DNA from: Zymoseptoria tritici IPO323
Taxonomy: Eukaryota; Ascomycota; Dothideomycetes; Mycosphaerellales; Mycosphaerellaceae
Direction: 5' to 3'
DNA length: 64,000 nucleotides
Assembly (NCBI RefSeq): GCF_000219625.1
Contig: NC_018213.1
Coordinates: forward strand, 1,544,055-1,608,054
Shown in pieces: positions 21,286 through 33,300 of this stretch (position 1 is the stretch's first letter; the number at the start of each line of letters is the position of its first letter). A model generated the notes under the pieces. The model made no database searches, was not told the DNA's origin, and saw only the letters and a program-made list of their open reading frames with translations. The translations under genes were made by a program, and so were the position numbers.

Positions 21286-22431
21286 TCAGAGACAGAGCTG
21301 AGGAGGAGATGTGTGACGAGCGTGGTATGTTCCAATGCATGACTGCCATGAGCTGGTGTCATGGCGCCGCGCCCGCTCGAACCCTGGTCCTTGGAGCTGG
21401 GCTGCATCTACATCGAGGCATGTGAAACCATCTAGCGTTGCTGGCAACGGTCCTCCGGTTGTGGATGCATGGGGTGTACACTGTCAAATATGAGTCGCTC
21501 GTGTTCCACGCTCGAATGAACCAATTGACATGCCATCGACCGTGACTATTGACGGTAGCAACAGTGTCTGCAGTGTAGTGAATCTGCCACCCTGCATGTG
21601 ATTCCGCGTCCCATTTGCGGAGAGAGGGCACTTCATGTTTTGCTCCTTCCTAATCGGGCACATTGCGACAAACATTCAAATGTTGTCACATGCCTCCCTG
21701 AACTTCTCACACAGCTCTTGACTTATTCCCGACACCTCAGGTAACGGAATCATGGAGCACACCGATAGGCGACTTCCTTTCAAGTCGCCCACACGGCTTT
21801 CTTTGATACCCATGGCCACGTGTCTCGTCTATTACGACAAAGTGCCGTGCGCAGCCCCAGATGCTCAAGCAGATGAAGTGGCAATTCGTGTGAGAGACAG
21901 GTCCGGGGCACTGGCGATCAGCAGCCTATAAACGGGAGAACATTTGCACGAGAGTGTAGTCAAAATGTGATGTCGTCGATGAGTCCATTCCAGCTGGTGC
22001 CGCACTAGGCCCAGAACAGACAGGATGAGTGGCTTGCTCGGGTACTTAAGTCTGGAGCTCCCACGCCTTCGACACGCGCCTACCAGCAAAATCCGTCCTT
22101 CAATTGAGCTTCCTGACAACAAACGCAACAAACGCCATCTATCAACACCACAACGCACCGAAAATACACACAAGGATCCCATTCACTCGCAAGCCACTCC
22201 ACGCCTATTATCCCATCTCTGCCACCGAGCCCCACTACGACCGCATCAAAGTGACGTCGGCACGCGACTTCCTCAACTTCTTCAATCGATAATAACTTAC
22301 CAGTTTTCATCGTATTGTGATGCATGAGTAGTTTCGCCGTCGTGATCAATGTCTCCGCCTAGCAGACATATCATGTGAATCGCTACACAATTCCCTCCAT
22401 CCCTTCGCCTTCACCGCACAACACCTTTCCA
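21286..22431. other. Intergenic, promoter side of FCP1
   Basis: No convincing gene. The reading frame of FCP1 extends back to 22375, but only through a GTG codon, not ATG. Confidence 0.55.
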
Positions 22432-24966
22432 ATGCGCCTGTGGACCCCCGAAAGCCTCCTGTATCCGGTCACGGTCACGAAACTTCTCCGCAAACCCGGC
22501 GATGAAATCGAAATCAACGCGCCGCTCTTTGTCTACGAGTACAAGAGCACGCAGCTGGAATACAACGAGGACAATCGCGAGGATGAGCGCGAGTACATAC
22601 CTGTGACGCGCACGTGGCCGGCGAACTTCGAGAGTGAGCTGGAGGGCAAGATTGAAACGCTCGATGTGCGCGTTGGACAAGTCATTGCGAAGCGGACGGC
22701 AGTCGCGCAGATTGAAGAGGCATGCACCCATGAGTCGCAGTTTGGAGGCATGTGCATCGAATGCGGGAAGGATATGAGCCAGCGGACGACGTACAACCAA
22801 ACAGTAGCGGGCACGTCGCGGGCGACGATCAACACCGTGCATGGAAGGACGGAATTGTTGATCTCGGAGAATGAGGCTGCAAAGATTGACGAGGAGCGGA
22901 GAAAGAGACTCTTGGATAGCAGGAAGTTGAGCTTGGTGGTGGATCTTGATCAGACCATCATCCAGGCCAACGTGGAGCCCACCATCGGCGAGTGGAAGAA
23001 CGATCCCACAAATCCCAACTGGAAAGCACTGCAGGACGTTTGCCAGTTCCAGTTGGCGGACGATGGGAGGACGTGGTACTATGTGAAGCTACGGCCTGGC
23101 TTGAAGGACTTCCTCAGAGACATGTCGGAATTATACGAGCTGCATATCTACACCATGGGAACAAGAGCATATGCTGACAACATTGCTAAAATCGTGGATC
23201 CGGACAGGAAGGTCTTTGGAGATCGCATATTGTCAAGAGATGAGAACGGCAGTATGACGGTGAAGAATCTGAAGAGGCTGTTCCATGCCGATACGCGCAT
23301 GGTCGTTATCATCGACGATCGCGCTGATGTCTGGCATTGGACGCCGAATTTGATCAAGGTCAACGCCTTCGAGTTCTTCCCTGGAGTCGGTGACATTAAC
23401 GGCATGTTCTTGCCCAAAAGACAGGAGTTGGAGAAGTCGGCACCCATGGAACGCGTGCCATCGAAGAGGCCCGCCGATAATGCGACGACGGATCCCACAG
23501 CCCAGGCCAACGGCGAAGTCTCAGCCATCGACCAAATGGTATCTATGGCAGGAAAGCAGGACGCGAAGAGTGTGAAAGAGAAGTCGGAAGCACAAGAACA
23601 GGCTATTGCCGCACAAGTCGAAGATCGGCCACTGCTACAGAAGCAGAAGATTCTGGACGAGCTCGAGAACGAAGCTAAGGCGTCTCCCGCCGCTGAGGCA
23701 GCTGCTGAATTATTGGCGGAGAACGGTGAGATCAAGAAGCAAGCACTGACCGAAACACCAAACGTTCACAAGTACCGATCAAACCTTCTTCAAGACGACG
23801 ATGAAGAATTGTTCTATCTGGAGAAACATCTTCGCGGGATTCATACGGCTTACTACGACGAATTCGACTCGACTTCCACGGGCACGAAGGGCGGTCGTGT
23901 TGCTGAACTGCGCCCAGGACACGCCAAGAAGCGCTCCATCGATGAGGTTCATAGTATTCCCGATGCTGCACCCATCATGCAATCGATGAAGGCCAAGGTC
24001 CTCGCGGGCGTGCACATCGTCTTCTCGGGTGTCATCCCTCTTGGCCAAGACCTCAACACAAACGACACAGCCATTTGGGCCAGATCCTTTGGGGCCAAGA
24101 TCACGGAGAATATCACCAAGAAGACGACACACGTCATCGCGAGTCCAGAACGACGGACGGCCAAAGTTCGCCAAGCTGCAAAGAAGTCTGGCCGCATCGC
24201 CATCGTCAGCCAGAACTGGCTGAGCTCGTGTTTCATGCAGTGGGAGAAAGTCGACGAGTCACCCTATCGGATCCACTCTGATGCGCCTGTCAATGGCGCC
24301 GCGGGTCTCCCGGAGACATTCGAGGGCAAGGGATACGAATTATCGTCTTCCGATGACGAGGCCGCGCACACCGAGACGGAGGCTGAAGATGAACAGAACG
24401 GCGTGCCTAGCCTGTCCCTCGACACCGACACGGACCCCGAGACAGAGGAGCTGAAAAAGTACATGCCGTCCGATCGACAGGACAGTTCGCCCACGGAGCT
24501 GGAAGTCCCAGATCAATGGGATGATTTTGACGCCGAGCTGGCCGAGTTCATGGCCAGTGGCACAGAAGACGGGACCGAGACGGAAGATGAGCTCGGGTAC
24601 GACACCGATGGAGGCGGCAGCGATACGGACAGCGTGCGAAGCGAAGTCGTTGCGCCGCTCGATGCGAGTCAGCGGAAGAGAAAGGCGGAAGACTCGGAGC
24701 GAGGGGAGGGCCTGGAGACTTCAAGGCTACAGAAGAGAAAACGGGAGGCATTAGAGAGGACAAGTAGTCTGACAAAGGTTGTCGGCACGACGACCCCAGG
24801 GAGTGATCCAGTCGAGCACGAAGATGGCACAGGCAACGAAGCGGCAGAGGAGAGTGAGGGCGATGAAGACTTGGAGGCGATGTTGGCCGCAGAGATGGAG
24901 AGGCAGAGTGAGGATGATGGAGATGACGAGGACGACGATGAATCGGCTGAGAAGAAGGGGAACTAG
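22432..24966 (+). CDS. FCP1: RNA polymerase II CTD phosphatase FCP1
   Basis: Single exon, 844 residues from the first true ATG (MRLWTPESLLYPVTVTKLL). The N-terminal beta-rich region is followed by CTHESQFGGMCIECGKDM and then the catalytic FCPH domain. The DLDQT at residues 171-175 is the DxDxT motif whose first Asp takes the phosphate. A second part (VVIIDDRADVW) supplies the conserved acidic pair. A BRCT domain lies at about 519-612 (HIVFSGVIPLGQD, then FGAKITENITKKTTHVIA, then IVSQNWLSSCF). The C-terminal 220 residues are acidic and end in a Glu/Asp/Lys run, the usual TFIIF-binding type of tail. FCP1 removes Ser2 phosphates from the polymerase CTD in the nucleus and is essential in yeast. 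Confidence 0.93.
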   Translation: MRLWTPESLLYPVTVTKLLRKPGDEIEINAPLFVYEYKSTQLEYNEDNREDEREYIPVTRTWPANFESELEGKIETLDVRVGQVIAKRTAVAQIEEACTHESQFGGMCIECGKDMSQRTTYNQTVAGTSRATINTVHGRTELLISENEAAKIDEERRKRLLDSRKLSLVVDLDQTIIQANVEPTIGEWKNDPTNPNWKALQDVCQFQLADDGRTWYYVKLRPGLKDFLRDMSELYELHIYTMGTRAYADNIAKIVDPDRKVFGDRILSRDENGSMTVKNLKRLFHADTRMVVIIDDRADVWHWTPNLIKVNAFEFFPGVGDINGMFLPKRQELEKSAPMERVPSKRPADNATTDPTAQANGEVSAIDQMVSMAGKQDAKSVKEKSEAQEQAIAAQVEDRPLLQKQKILDELENEAKASPAAEAAAELLAENGEIKKQALTETPNVHKYRSNLLQDDDEELFYLEKHLRGIHTAYYDEFDSTSTGTKGGRVAELRPGHAKKRSIDEVHSIPDAAPIMQSMKAKVLAGVHIVFSGVIPLGQDLNTNDTAIWARSFGAKITENITKKTTHVIASPERRTAKVRQAAKKSGRIAIVSQNWLSSCFMQWEKVDESPYRIHSDAPVNGAAGLPETFEGKGYELSSSDDEAAHTETEAEDEQNGVPSLSLDTDTDPETEELKKYMPSDRQDSSPTELEVPDQWDDFDAELAEFMASGTEDGTETEDELGYDTDGGGSDTDSVRSEVVAPLDASQRKRKAEDSERGEGLETSRLQKRKREALERTSSLTKVVGTTTPGSDPVEHEDGTGNEAAEESEGDEDLEAMLAAEMERQSEDDGDDEDDDESAEKKGN

Positions 24967-25835
24967 GTACTTCTGGGGCATGCGGCCGCTGGGAATCTCA
25001 TCTGACGTGAAATGCAACACATAGCGAGGAGCTGGCTCAGGTTCGATAGCATGTGAAGGGACGAAGATCATTCTACTTCATCTCTATGTCTTCTGAACCT
25101 TTCATGTGAACGCACGTGTCATCTAGTGAACGTGGGAAGCGGGCCAGAGAGGGAAGGTCTTCTCTTTGTCGCCTCATCGTTTGTTCCACCTGTCAATGCT
25201 CTCAACACATCAATCAACTCTGCAACAATTCACTTTGCCTAAAGCACCCAGCAATCAATCGATGCACAAAGACGCTTCGCAATCTCACCTGATCTCATAC
25301 TTCGCCATCAATCCACCTCCTGTTCCCCGCGCCGCTTGCAACAGCTTCGACGCTAAACGCTCCGTCTCCATTCTCAAGGCTCCACTACAGTCAGCAATCA
25401 TCGTCGTTCATTCCATCAGCAAGGTTGAGAAAGCGAAGACGAACGCCTCACTATTTCCGACTCGCGCTCCGCTGCGCCAGACAAGGCTACCAATCGCAGG
25501 CATCCCCGGCCTGCCCACCGGTCTGCCTTGCACCGTGGCACGCCCGCAGCTCACCTCCGGCTTCGCGATTGGAGCTGAGCACTTGGATCGCGTACAGGAT
25601 CTCGGTACTTCACTACCAAGGTCGGGCGGTGTTGCCCTTACGATCACTCCACTGTAACTTCGGGGTCGTCCTACGGTGACTCTGCATCTCTTCTTCCTTT
25701 TCTTCCTTGTGCAACGTCGCCGAGATATCCTGACTTTAGTCCGCTTTTCCTGCTTCACGGCACTGAGACACGCCGACGCGGACGACACGAGATTGGAAGA
25801 CCAGAAAGAGTGGTAGAACGCATCAATCAACCGAC
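24967..25835. other. Intergenic between FCP1 and F-box gene
   Basis: A 163-codon open frame on the plus strand (25166-25657) has no domain and falls where the F-box promoter should be. I count it as chance. Confidence 0.5.
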
Positions 25836-27939
25836 ATGGCTACGCAGGTGACAACGGAGGCACATACCATGACGGTCACGGAACGGCCAAAGGACACGGA
25901 TAAGAAGACAACGTTTGACGATCTGTCGGAGGAAATCAAAGCATTGATCGTTGAGCGGGTATGGGCATGATAAGAGAGGCAGCATATGACAATGGACTAA
26001 CACGAGCCAGGTCACTCGACCGAGCGACCTCAAACGAGTCTGCCTAGTGAGCAAAGAATGCCAAAAGATCGCTGTCCGCTTCCTCTACCGTAGCGTTGCC
26101 CTCGATCTCGGCAGTCCGAACGACAGTCGCCTGTCCGCCTTTCTCAACCCTCGCAACATTGGTCTGAAACACATCAAACAGCTCCGACTATACCTGGCCG
26201 GGGTACACGATAGATGCAATCAGGAACAGCAAGCTCACTTCGCTACACGCATGATCCTCGAGTTCCTGCCGGAAGATGTACTGGAGGAGTTTAGGTACGG
26301 TTGGTCAAAAACGGTCGACGAGGACGGCGAGTTCGGGTGAATACCACGCCTTTGTTTTCTCCCTCCCATGTCTCGCGCACTGCGTTGTAGGGCGCCTTCA
26401 CTAACGATACGATGTTTTAGTTGGTGCCCATGGCGTCCCTTCTCGACCGACAATCTTCTTCTCCTCTACAGGAAGCAGCGCAAGATGAAATGGCTTGAAG
26501 TCATTGACTTCGACCGTAACGCTCTACCCGAGTTGAAGAAGGACAAGCGGATTCAAGGTTCACTGTTCCAGAATGCGAAAAAGCTTGCGCTGTATCCGGA
26601 AAATCGCAACACCCTCAATCTCAGCGGCTACTTTGTGGAAAAGACGGCGGACCACTTGCAAGAGCTGATTGTGCACTGCAACTTCATCGGTAATGACTCC
26701 AGCGAGGTCATTGAGTCGCGAGAATTGAACGACACAGCAACTGGTCCAGGATTGGTCACGAGGACCATCTTTGGCTCAATGCTGCCCTTCGACCAATGCA
26801 CGCCTTTCAAGAATCTGAGGTCTCTTCGTTTACATAAGCTGAGTCTACGACACTGTGCCGACACCTGGTGCAAAATCATCAACTTCCAGGAATTACAATA
26901 CCTCCGAATATACCACTGCACCGGTGCTGACACCCTCCTTGATCAGCTCTGCAAGGCCCGCAATCTTCCAAAACATCTCAAAGCGTTTGAGCTTCAACAT
27001 CGCGACAACTCGGAAAACGAAGCTCTCGTCGCTCTCGATGGCTTCCTCTGTCTCGTCTCAGGAATACGAGATCTGGTAATCGACATCGAAAACGTCAAAG
27101 CACTCCCAGCCGCTGCAGGCATTGTACGGCACTCCAAAACCCTCGAGCTCCTGAACGTTCACTGTGCTCATGGTGAGACACATATTTCTCCATCAATGAC
27201 GTCCTCGTATTGCGACGGTGACGAGCTGGTGTGGGACATCGAAGACTTCGAGAAGATCTGCACGACTTGTACGGATCTCGAGCAGCTGAGCTGCGCGTGG
27301 CCGGCCACGAGCTTGATTCGTAGCCACGGCGAGGAATGGAAGAGCTTTGAGAGGAGTGCTTGTAAGCTGAAAACTTTGGTGACTCTGCACATCACGACGT
27401 GGCCGAGCAATAAGCCTTCGACACAGCTCTTGCCAAGATCGGTGTACGAGACTCTGCTGCAAGCTCTTGCCTTGCGAATGTTCGAGATGGCAGCAGGAAC
27501 GCGCCCACGCTCTTCTGACAACAGTTCATCAACCTCCACATCTCCATCCACCTCCCCGACGCCGCCTGCAGACGACTCAGACGCCGATGCCGACCCGACG
27601 TCCGAAGACACCACTTCAACACCAACTCCCCCGGAGCCCGCAAATAAACTCCGCCTCCTCGCCTTCGGCACCTCTGACAAAATCTACGAACGCCAAGACT
27701 CACGGCATCAAATTCTCTTCCTCCGCAGTACATCTCTCACAGCGGAAGGCCTCCCACGTTTGCACGCCGCTCCCGTCGGCTGGTGTCTACGACAGTACCT
27801 GGAGCCGAGAAGTGACGTCCTCGACTTTGTGCTGCATCGGAGTGGAGAGCGGGAAAGTCGAATGCCGTGTCGGGAGAACACCGGTCCAGCAGGCATGGGA
27901 ATGGGAGGTGGATGGGGCGACGAAGACGATGATGTCTGA
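25836..27939 (+). CDS. F-box protein with leucine-rich-repeat-like C-terminal half
   Basis: Join 25836..25958, 26011..26336, 26421..27939; 655 residues, all phases closing. Residues about 28-72 (FDDLSEEIKALIVERV, then DLKRVCLVSKECQKIA) form an F-box, which would dock on Skp1 in an SCF ubiquitin ligase. From residue about 145 there are repeated Leu-rich strands (LRSLRLHKLSL, ELQYLRIYHC, GIRDLVIDIENVKALP, TLELLNVHCAH), a fungal LRR-like substrate-binding fold. A Ser/Thr/Pro/Asp-rich low-complexity insert lies at about 510-560, and the tail is Gly/Asp-rich. The target protein is unknown. It converges with GatB, with 274 bp between the stops. Confidence 0.78.
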
Positions 27940-28213
27940 CTAGCTCTCGAGAATTTTGATTTCGAGGCTTTTCTCGCCGGGTTTACGATGTGGAGGACCG
28001 ATGGGTCTAGAATATGATGAGTAATGACTTGGACCAGCCGATCCGATGGATTAGAAAAAGCGATGACTTGGCTATGCTCTTGCGGAGATAAAAGCGCAGC
28101 AGGATGCGAAATGAGTGGTAATAGCAATGACCAGGTGCATCAAGATGGTCGCGGGCGCACAGGTGCTGCCTCGGAAGTTTAGATTGGGTCAAGTCTGTTC
28201 CACTCGGAAGATG

Positions 28214-30025
28214 CTATCCTCTGATCAACTCCCCGAGAACCTCCTTCGCCCTTTCAGGCTCCACCGTGCCTTCCTCTCCTTTCCTAACCATCTGTCCCAC
28301 TAGATACATCAACTTGCCCTCCTTTCCCTTCTTCGCGTCCTTTCTGACCATCTCCACAACGCCATCGTTCTCCGCCAGAATCTCCTTCGCAAGGGCAACG
28401 TACTCTTCACTCGTCAATGGTCGGAGAAGGAGGTTGTTTTGCTCAATTAGATCCACCACTGTCGGCCGAGATGGATCGGACGATGGATGGGAGAAGAGGA
28501 TGGACACAAGACTCTTGCCGGCGCGCGCGTTGATGCGTTTCGTCAGCAGGCGCGTCAGAATGTCGGCGAGCTCGGCGGACGTGATGGACATGTCTTCGGA
28601 CCAGGTAGATGACGGACCGAGCAGCCCGCCTAGTTCGTGCAGGACCCAGTTCGCCGCTGTACGCGGAACTTTGGAAGGGTCGATGTCAGTGGAAGAATCC
28701 TGGATCAGGACTATAGTCTCTTCGAGAAATTCCAAGCGATCGCCATCGTCGAGCGAGACGAGCGTTCGAGCGTCTTTGGAGGTGAGACCGTAGTCCTGCT
28801 GTAGTCGAGATACAGTAGAGTCAGGCAGTTCGGGCAGGGTGTCCGAGAGGTGCTGGACGAGGTCCGCGCCGATGAATAAGGGAGGAAGATCCGCATCAGG
28901 CATGTAGCGATAGTCGACCTCGCCTTCCTTTCCTCTCAGCCTCGTCGTCTCTTTAGCGCCTAAGGTCCAACCTCGAGTTTCGCCCAGGATGATGCCGCCT
29001 GCTTCCAAGACTTCAATTTGGCGATCCCTTTCTGCGACGATGGCGTCTTCTACTGCTTTGAACGAAGACAGATTCTTGATCTCTGTGCGTTGACCTAGGC
29101 CTCCCACCCCGCTGTATGAACATATCCCGCTCGTTCCACGCTCGCGAACAGATACATTGACATCTGCTCGCAACCCACCGAGTTCCATCCCAGCTACACA
29201 TGCGTCAACACTTCTAATGATGGCGGCGATTTTTCGGACCACCGCCGCAGCGGTCTTAGGGGAGTGGATATGTGGCAGAGTGATAATCTCAATCAAAGGA
29301 TGTCCGGCGCGATTCAGGTCAATGTGGTAAGTTGAAGCACCAAAGCCCGTGGTCTTTGCCGTGTCTTGCTCCATCTGGACTTGCTTGATGCCGATGGTGA
29401 GGCTCTCCGCACCGTTCAAGTCTGCTATTGGCACGCCGTCTTCGGCTGTGACTTCGATCGATCCGTTGAGTGCGAAGGGGCGGTAGTATTGTGTGATTTG
29501 ATATCCTTGTGGTTGGTCCCAGTGAAAGTAGTGCTTCCTATCCCATCCGCTTTGACGTTGAATGTCGCAGCCAAGAGCAATCGCTGCTCTCAAGGCTGGC
29601 AAGAGTGTCGCGGGTTGGAACTGTGGTTGAGTTCCTGGTATCGCAGCGTCGAACATCGCAACTCGACTGTTGGCGACATCGTTCCCTTCCGAAGCGTCCG
29701 CAGGCGCGGGCGAAAAGAGCTTGTTGGCAGTATTCAGCTCCGCATGGATTTCAATGCCGACTGTGAGCTCCCATTTCTCTTGTCTCGGGTCCACTTTCGC
29801 TTTCTTGTTTGTTCCATCTTTCTTCGCATCGGCTTTCTTCCTCTTAGCTTCGTCTTTGAGATGTTTCCGTAGAGGAACGGCGTCTTGATTTGAGATCGGA
29901 GCCGTGGAGAGATGTCTTGACCGGAGCCATTTGGCTACGATGCAAGGTCGTGGGGCTCGAAGGATCGTTCGCGTCGTGAGAAGGTTCGAGAGCAATGGCG
30001 ATGGTCGCATCGTCATTTTCGACAT
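28214..30025 (-). CDS. PET112: Mitochondrial glutamyl-tRNA(Gln) amidotransferase subunit B
   Basis: Single exon, 603 residues. The first 45 residues are Arg/Ser/Leu-rich without acids, a mitochondrial presequence, followed by a Lys-rich linker. The GatB core starts at about residue 86 with LTVGIEIHAELNT, then HYFHWDQPQGYQITQYY and VDYRYMPDADLPPL, all family hallmarks. The C-terminal part (from about residue 430) is the YqeY-like tRNA-binding domain. With GatA and GatF or GatC it turns Glu-tRNA(Gln) into Gln-tRNA(Gln) in mitochondria. Its ATG is only 165 bp from the Copia LTR at 30191, so its promoter has been cut short or replaced by the insertion. Confidence 0.93.
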   Translation of the reverse strand: MSKMTMRPSPLLSNLLTTRTILRAPRPCIVAKWLRSRHLSTAPISNQDAVPLRKHLKDEAKRKKADAKKDGTNKKAKVDPRQEKWELTVGIEIHAELNTANKLFSPAPADASEGNDVANSRVAMFDAAIPGTQPQFQPATLLPALRAAIALGCDIQRQSGWDRKHYFHWDQPQGYQITQYYRPFALNGSIEVTAEDGVPIADLNGAESLTIGIKQVQMEQDTAKTTGFGASTYHIDLNRAGHPLIEIITLPHIHSPKTAAAVVRKIAAIIRSVDACVAGMELGGLRADVNVSVRERGTSGICSYSGVGGLGQRTEIKNLSSFKAVEDAIVAERDRQIEVLEAGGIILGETRGWTLGAKETTRLRGKEGEVDYRYMPDADLPPLFIGADLVQHLSDTLPELPDSTVSRLQQDYGLTSKDARTLVSLDDGDRLEFLEETIVLIQDSSTDIDPSKVPRTAANWVLHELGGLLGPSSTWSEDMSITSAELADILTRLLTKRINARAGKSLVSILFSHPSSDPSRPTVVDLIEQNNLLLRPLTSEEYVALAKEILAENDGVVEMVRKDAKKGKEGKLMYLVGQMVRKGEEGTVEPERAKEVLGELIRG

Positions 30026-30190
30026 GAGGCGGTTCCAACTTGGGAGCTTCAGTGGCTCAATGCCACCACATCGTGTTCAGCGGAAGGTACCTGTGGAGCA
30101 TCTTCACATGCCAAATCGTGAACGGAACTTTCAGCTTTGCGGAGATCCGGGCGAGATCCGGCCGACACTGCTGAGGATTCACCTCACCTC
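30026..30190. promoter_or_regulatory. Left half of a split divergent promoter
   Basis: 165 bp of host DNA between the GatB start and the Copia LTR, ending in the target duplication ACCTC (30186-30190). Its other half is 42148-42351. Before the insertion the two starts were about 364 bp apart. Confidence 0.65.
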
Positions 30191-30361
30191 TGTTATAGAT
30201 TATCAGACTAACTATTAGTGAAGTGCACGTAACTAGTGCTAAGGCATTCCTACACACAAATAGCTAAAGTAAGAATCTTATACTTAAGATTCTCTTTGTA
30301 TAATAATATATACTTACTAATTAGAGGTCTTCTTCTACTTAGCTTAAGTCTAATTATAACA
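30191..30361 (+). repeat. 5' LTR, Copia copy 1
   Basis: 171 bp, starts TGTTATAG, ends TATAACA. It is more RIP-mutated than its 3' partner (for example TATACTT where the 3' LTR has CACACTT). Confidence 0.92.
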
Positions 30362-30377
30362 GGTTATAAGCCCGGCG
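30362..30377 (+). other. Primer-binding site, half-tRNA type
   Basis: GGTTATAAGCCCGGCG directly abuts the LTR. Apart from one A for G (RIP-like) it is the complement of the anticodon stem-loop of fungal initiator tRNA-Met (CGCCGGGCTCATAACC). Drosophila copia also primes from the inner part of initiator tRNA rather than its 3' end. Copy 2 has the same site at 58005-58020 on the other strand. Confidence 0.6.
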
Positions 30378-33300
30378 TAACTACTATATACTTAAGGAAG
30401 AATTGTCTATTCTAAGCGCAGCTACTAGAACCTTACTATATACTATTTAGATAGTTAACTAGCGAGCCGAGAAAGAGCTAGTTATAATAATAGCCGTAAT
30501 ATAGGCTAATAAGTTTAAGACTACGAAGAAGAATAAAGTCCTAAGAAAGGGAAGTAACTTCTTAGACTAGTTAAGGATACTTAAAGTAGCCCTTATAAAT
30601 AAGGAGGTATTAGGCTATATCTTTTATAACATTCCCTAGTACCCTACCTAACTAAAGCTAGGAATTAAAGTTAGATATCCCTCTCTACTAACTAAGGAAA
30701 GTACTACTTTATCCTCCTAGGCTCTAACTCCTTTTTAAAAAGAAGGAGGGGATACTCTAGTAATAGAACCTATTTTAACTAGTAAACTAAGACTAACTCC
30801 TCTTTAAGTCTAATATAAGTATAACCTAATTATATACAGAATTATTAGTAAAAGGATTAACTAATCTCTAAGGCCTAACTTTAGGAATATAGAGAAGATA
30901 GCTAAGGAACTATATAATACTATTATAGCTACTTACAGGCCTATTATAATTATAAATATTTATAATAGCCTAAAGATTCTTAGAATTAGTAATATTAAGA
31001 TCTAAAGAATAAATACTTAGAAGTACTATAAGGACTTCTAGAAGTAGTATTATAAATATATCTCTATAATAGAATAATACTCTAGGTCTAAGAATATTCT
31101 AGTCTTAAAGCTTACCTTTAGTAATAAGCAGATTAGGCTGTTTTTTATCTAGGGCCTTTACTATCTAGAATACCTAAGAAGCTAGAGATAATCCTATTAT
31201 ATTAAGAATATAACTCTTAAAGAGCTAATTACCTTATTAATTAAGGAACCTCCTTTATAAATATAGAGGATAGTAGGAGGATTTAGGGGTACTATAGTAG
31301 ATAATAATTAGTATACTAAGTATACCTATTATATCTATATAAATGCAGATTACTTTAAAAAGTACCTTAATAAGGCCCTAAAGTCCTAGGTATATAGAGG
31401 AAAAGGAGGATCTAATAAGGATAAGAAGAAGTCCTAAAATAAGAGTAAGAGATATAATAAGAAGGGAGGAAAGGGTATTATAGTAATTAAGCCTATCTCC
31501 TCTTCTAATATAGGCTTAGGCTCTAATTTAGATAGCTTATTTATAGGAGTAGTAATTACTACTACTAGAATATAAAAGAGTAATACTATTATCTAGGATT
31601 CTAGTATATTATACTACTTCTTTAATAATAAATCCTAGTTCTTAGACCTTAAACCCCTAGAAACCCTAATTAGGTTCTCTTAAGCTATTAGACAAAGTAT
31701 AGTTATATATTTAGAAAGTGTAAGGATTATAATAAAGTATAAGGGGAATAAGTTAAATATTACCTTATAAAATATGTTATACTCTCCTAACTCTAATTAT
31801 AACCTTATCTTAGTAAAGACTTTCTAGCTAAAGTATAAGGTCTACCTAAACAGGCTATCTTTATATATTCTAAGGAATAATAAGAAGATAGGCAAGGTTT
31901 AGTCTACTTATAATATTCTAATCTTCTAAAATATAACTATCTCTCTTCTTAAAGGGAGTACTAAAGTTGCTTCTATAACTAATAGGAATATGTCCTATCT
32001 AGCTTTTACTATACCTAAGGCTAATATAACAAGATAGTACTAGAGACTAGGCTATATAAGGAATAAGATTCTTAGTATAATAAAGGCTTAAGTCTAAGGA
32101 CTTAAGCAGATTAACATATTTATACTTAAGTACTATAAGCTATACAAGCTTATAAGGTTATAGAGAGTAGTATTAAGAACTCTAAGACTAATACCTTAAT
32201 CCTTATTAAATAAGGTCTATATTAATATTATAAGACTAATTTTTCTACTAAATATCTTTAGATATAAGTATATCTTTATAATTACTAATATAAAGTTAAG
32301 AAGGAGATAAGCTATCTTCTATAAGCTTAAATTACAAGCTGTATAAATTATTAAGAAATAGACTACTAAGATATTTAACTAGTACAAAAAGATAGTTAAA
32401 ATCTAGTTCTTAGATAGAGGAGGAGAATTTAATAATAATAATCTAATTACATTTGCAGAGAATAAGGGACTAAGATAGGATTTCTTAGCTCCTTATACTC
32501 CTAAGCAGAATAGAATTGCAGAATTATCTAATAAGGTTATCCTTAATAAGGTAAGAGTAATAATAATTAACTCTAGCTTACCTCTCCCTCTCTAGAGTTT
32601 TGTAGTTATATATATAATCTTCCTTACTAATAGGCTAGTATACCTATTAACTAATAAGATTCCTCTTTAGGAATTTAATTAAGATCTTAATACTAGAACT
32701 CTATATATTAATTTAATAAAGGTTAGGAGATTTAGATATAGAGTATATCTATATAATTAAGAGAGACCTAATTTATAGAAGTTCTATCCTAGAGTAGAGA
32801 AATACTAGAATCTAGGATTCTAGGAGAATACTTTAACTAACTATATAATTTAGAAGTTTAAACTATCTGCCCTTATTAGGTTTTAGTATAAGATTGTAAC
32901 TTCTCCTTATATAATATATAATAAGGATAAGGTATATAGTATAATACCTACTACCTTAGACTTCTAAGAGGAGAGTTTCCTATAACTAATATAACCTATT
33001 ACTATAGAATAGGAAGTCTATACTATTTATACTAAGGATTAAGATTAGGGCTAGGATGCCTAAGGGCAAGATGCCTAACCTCTTACTACTTCTTATCTTT
33101 AAGAAGTAGAGAATATATTTAATACTATATAAAGAGAGAAAAACTAAACCTCCCTTTTAACATCTTAGGGGGAGCAAATATTAGGTTAGGATATATAGTC
33201 CTAAGATAACTAACATAAGTAGTCTAAGCCTAATTAGCTAAAGGCTACTAAGTATAAAGAAGCCTCCTAGCTAGCTTAGGGGGAGTATATTTCTAAGGAA

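Noticed and set aside
22375..22431. Upstream extension of FCP1
   Set aside because: The extension begins with GTG. The first ATG at 22432 opens the usual FCP1 N terminus.
25166..25657. 163-codon frame before the F-box gene
   Set aside because: No domain, and it occupies the promoter of the F-box gene.
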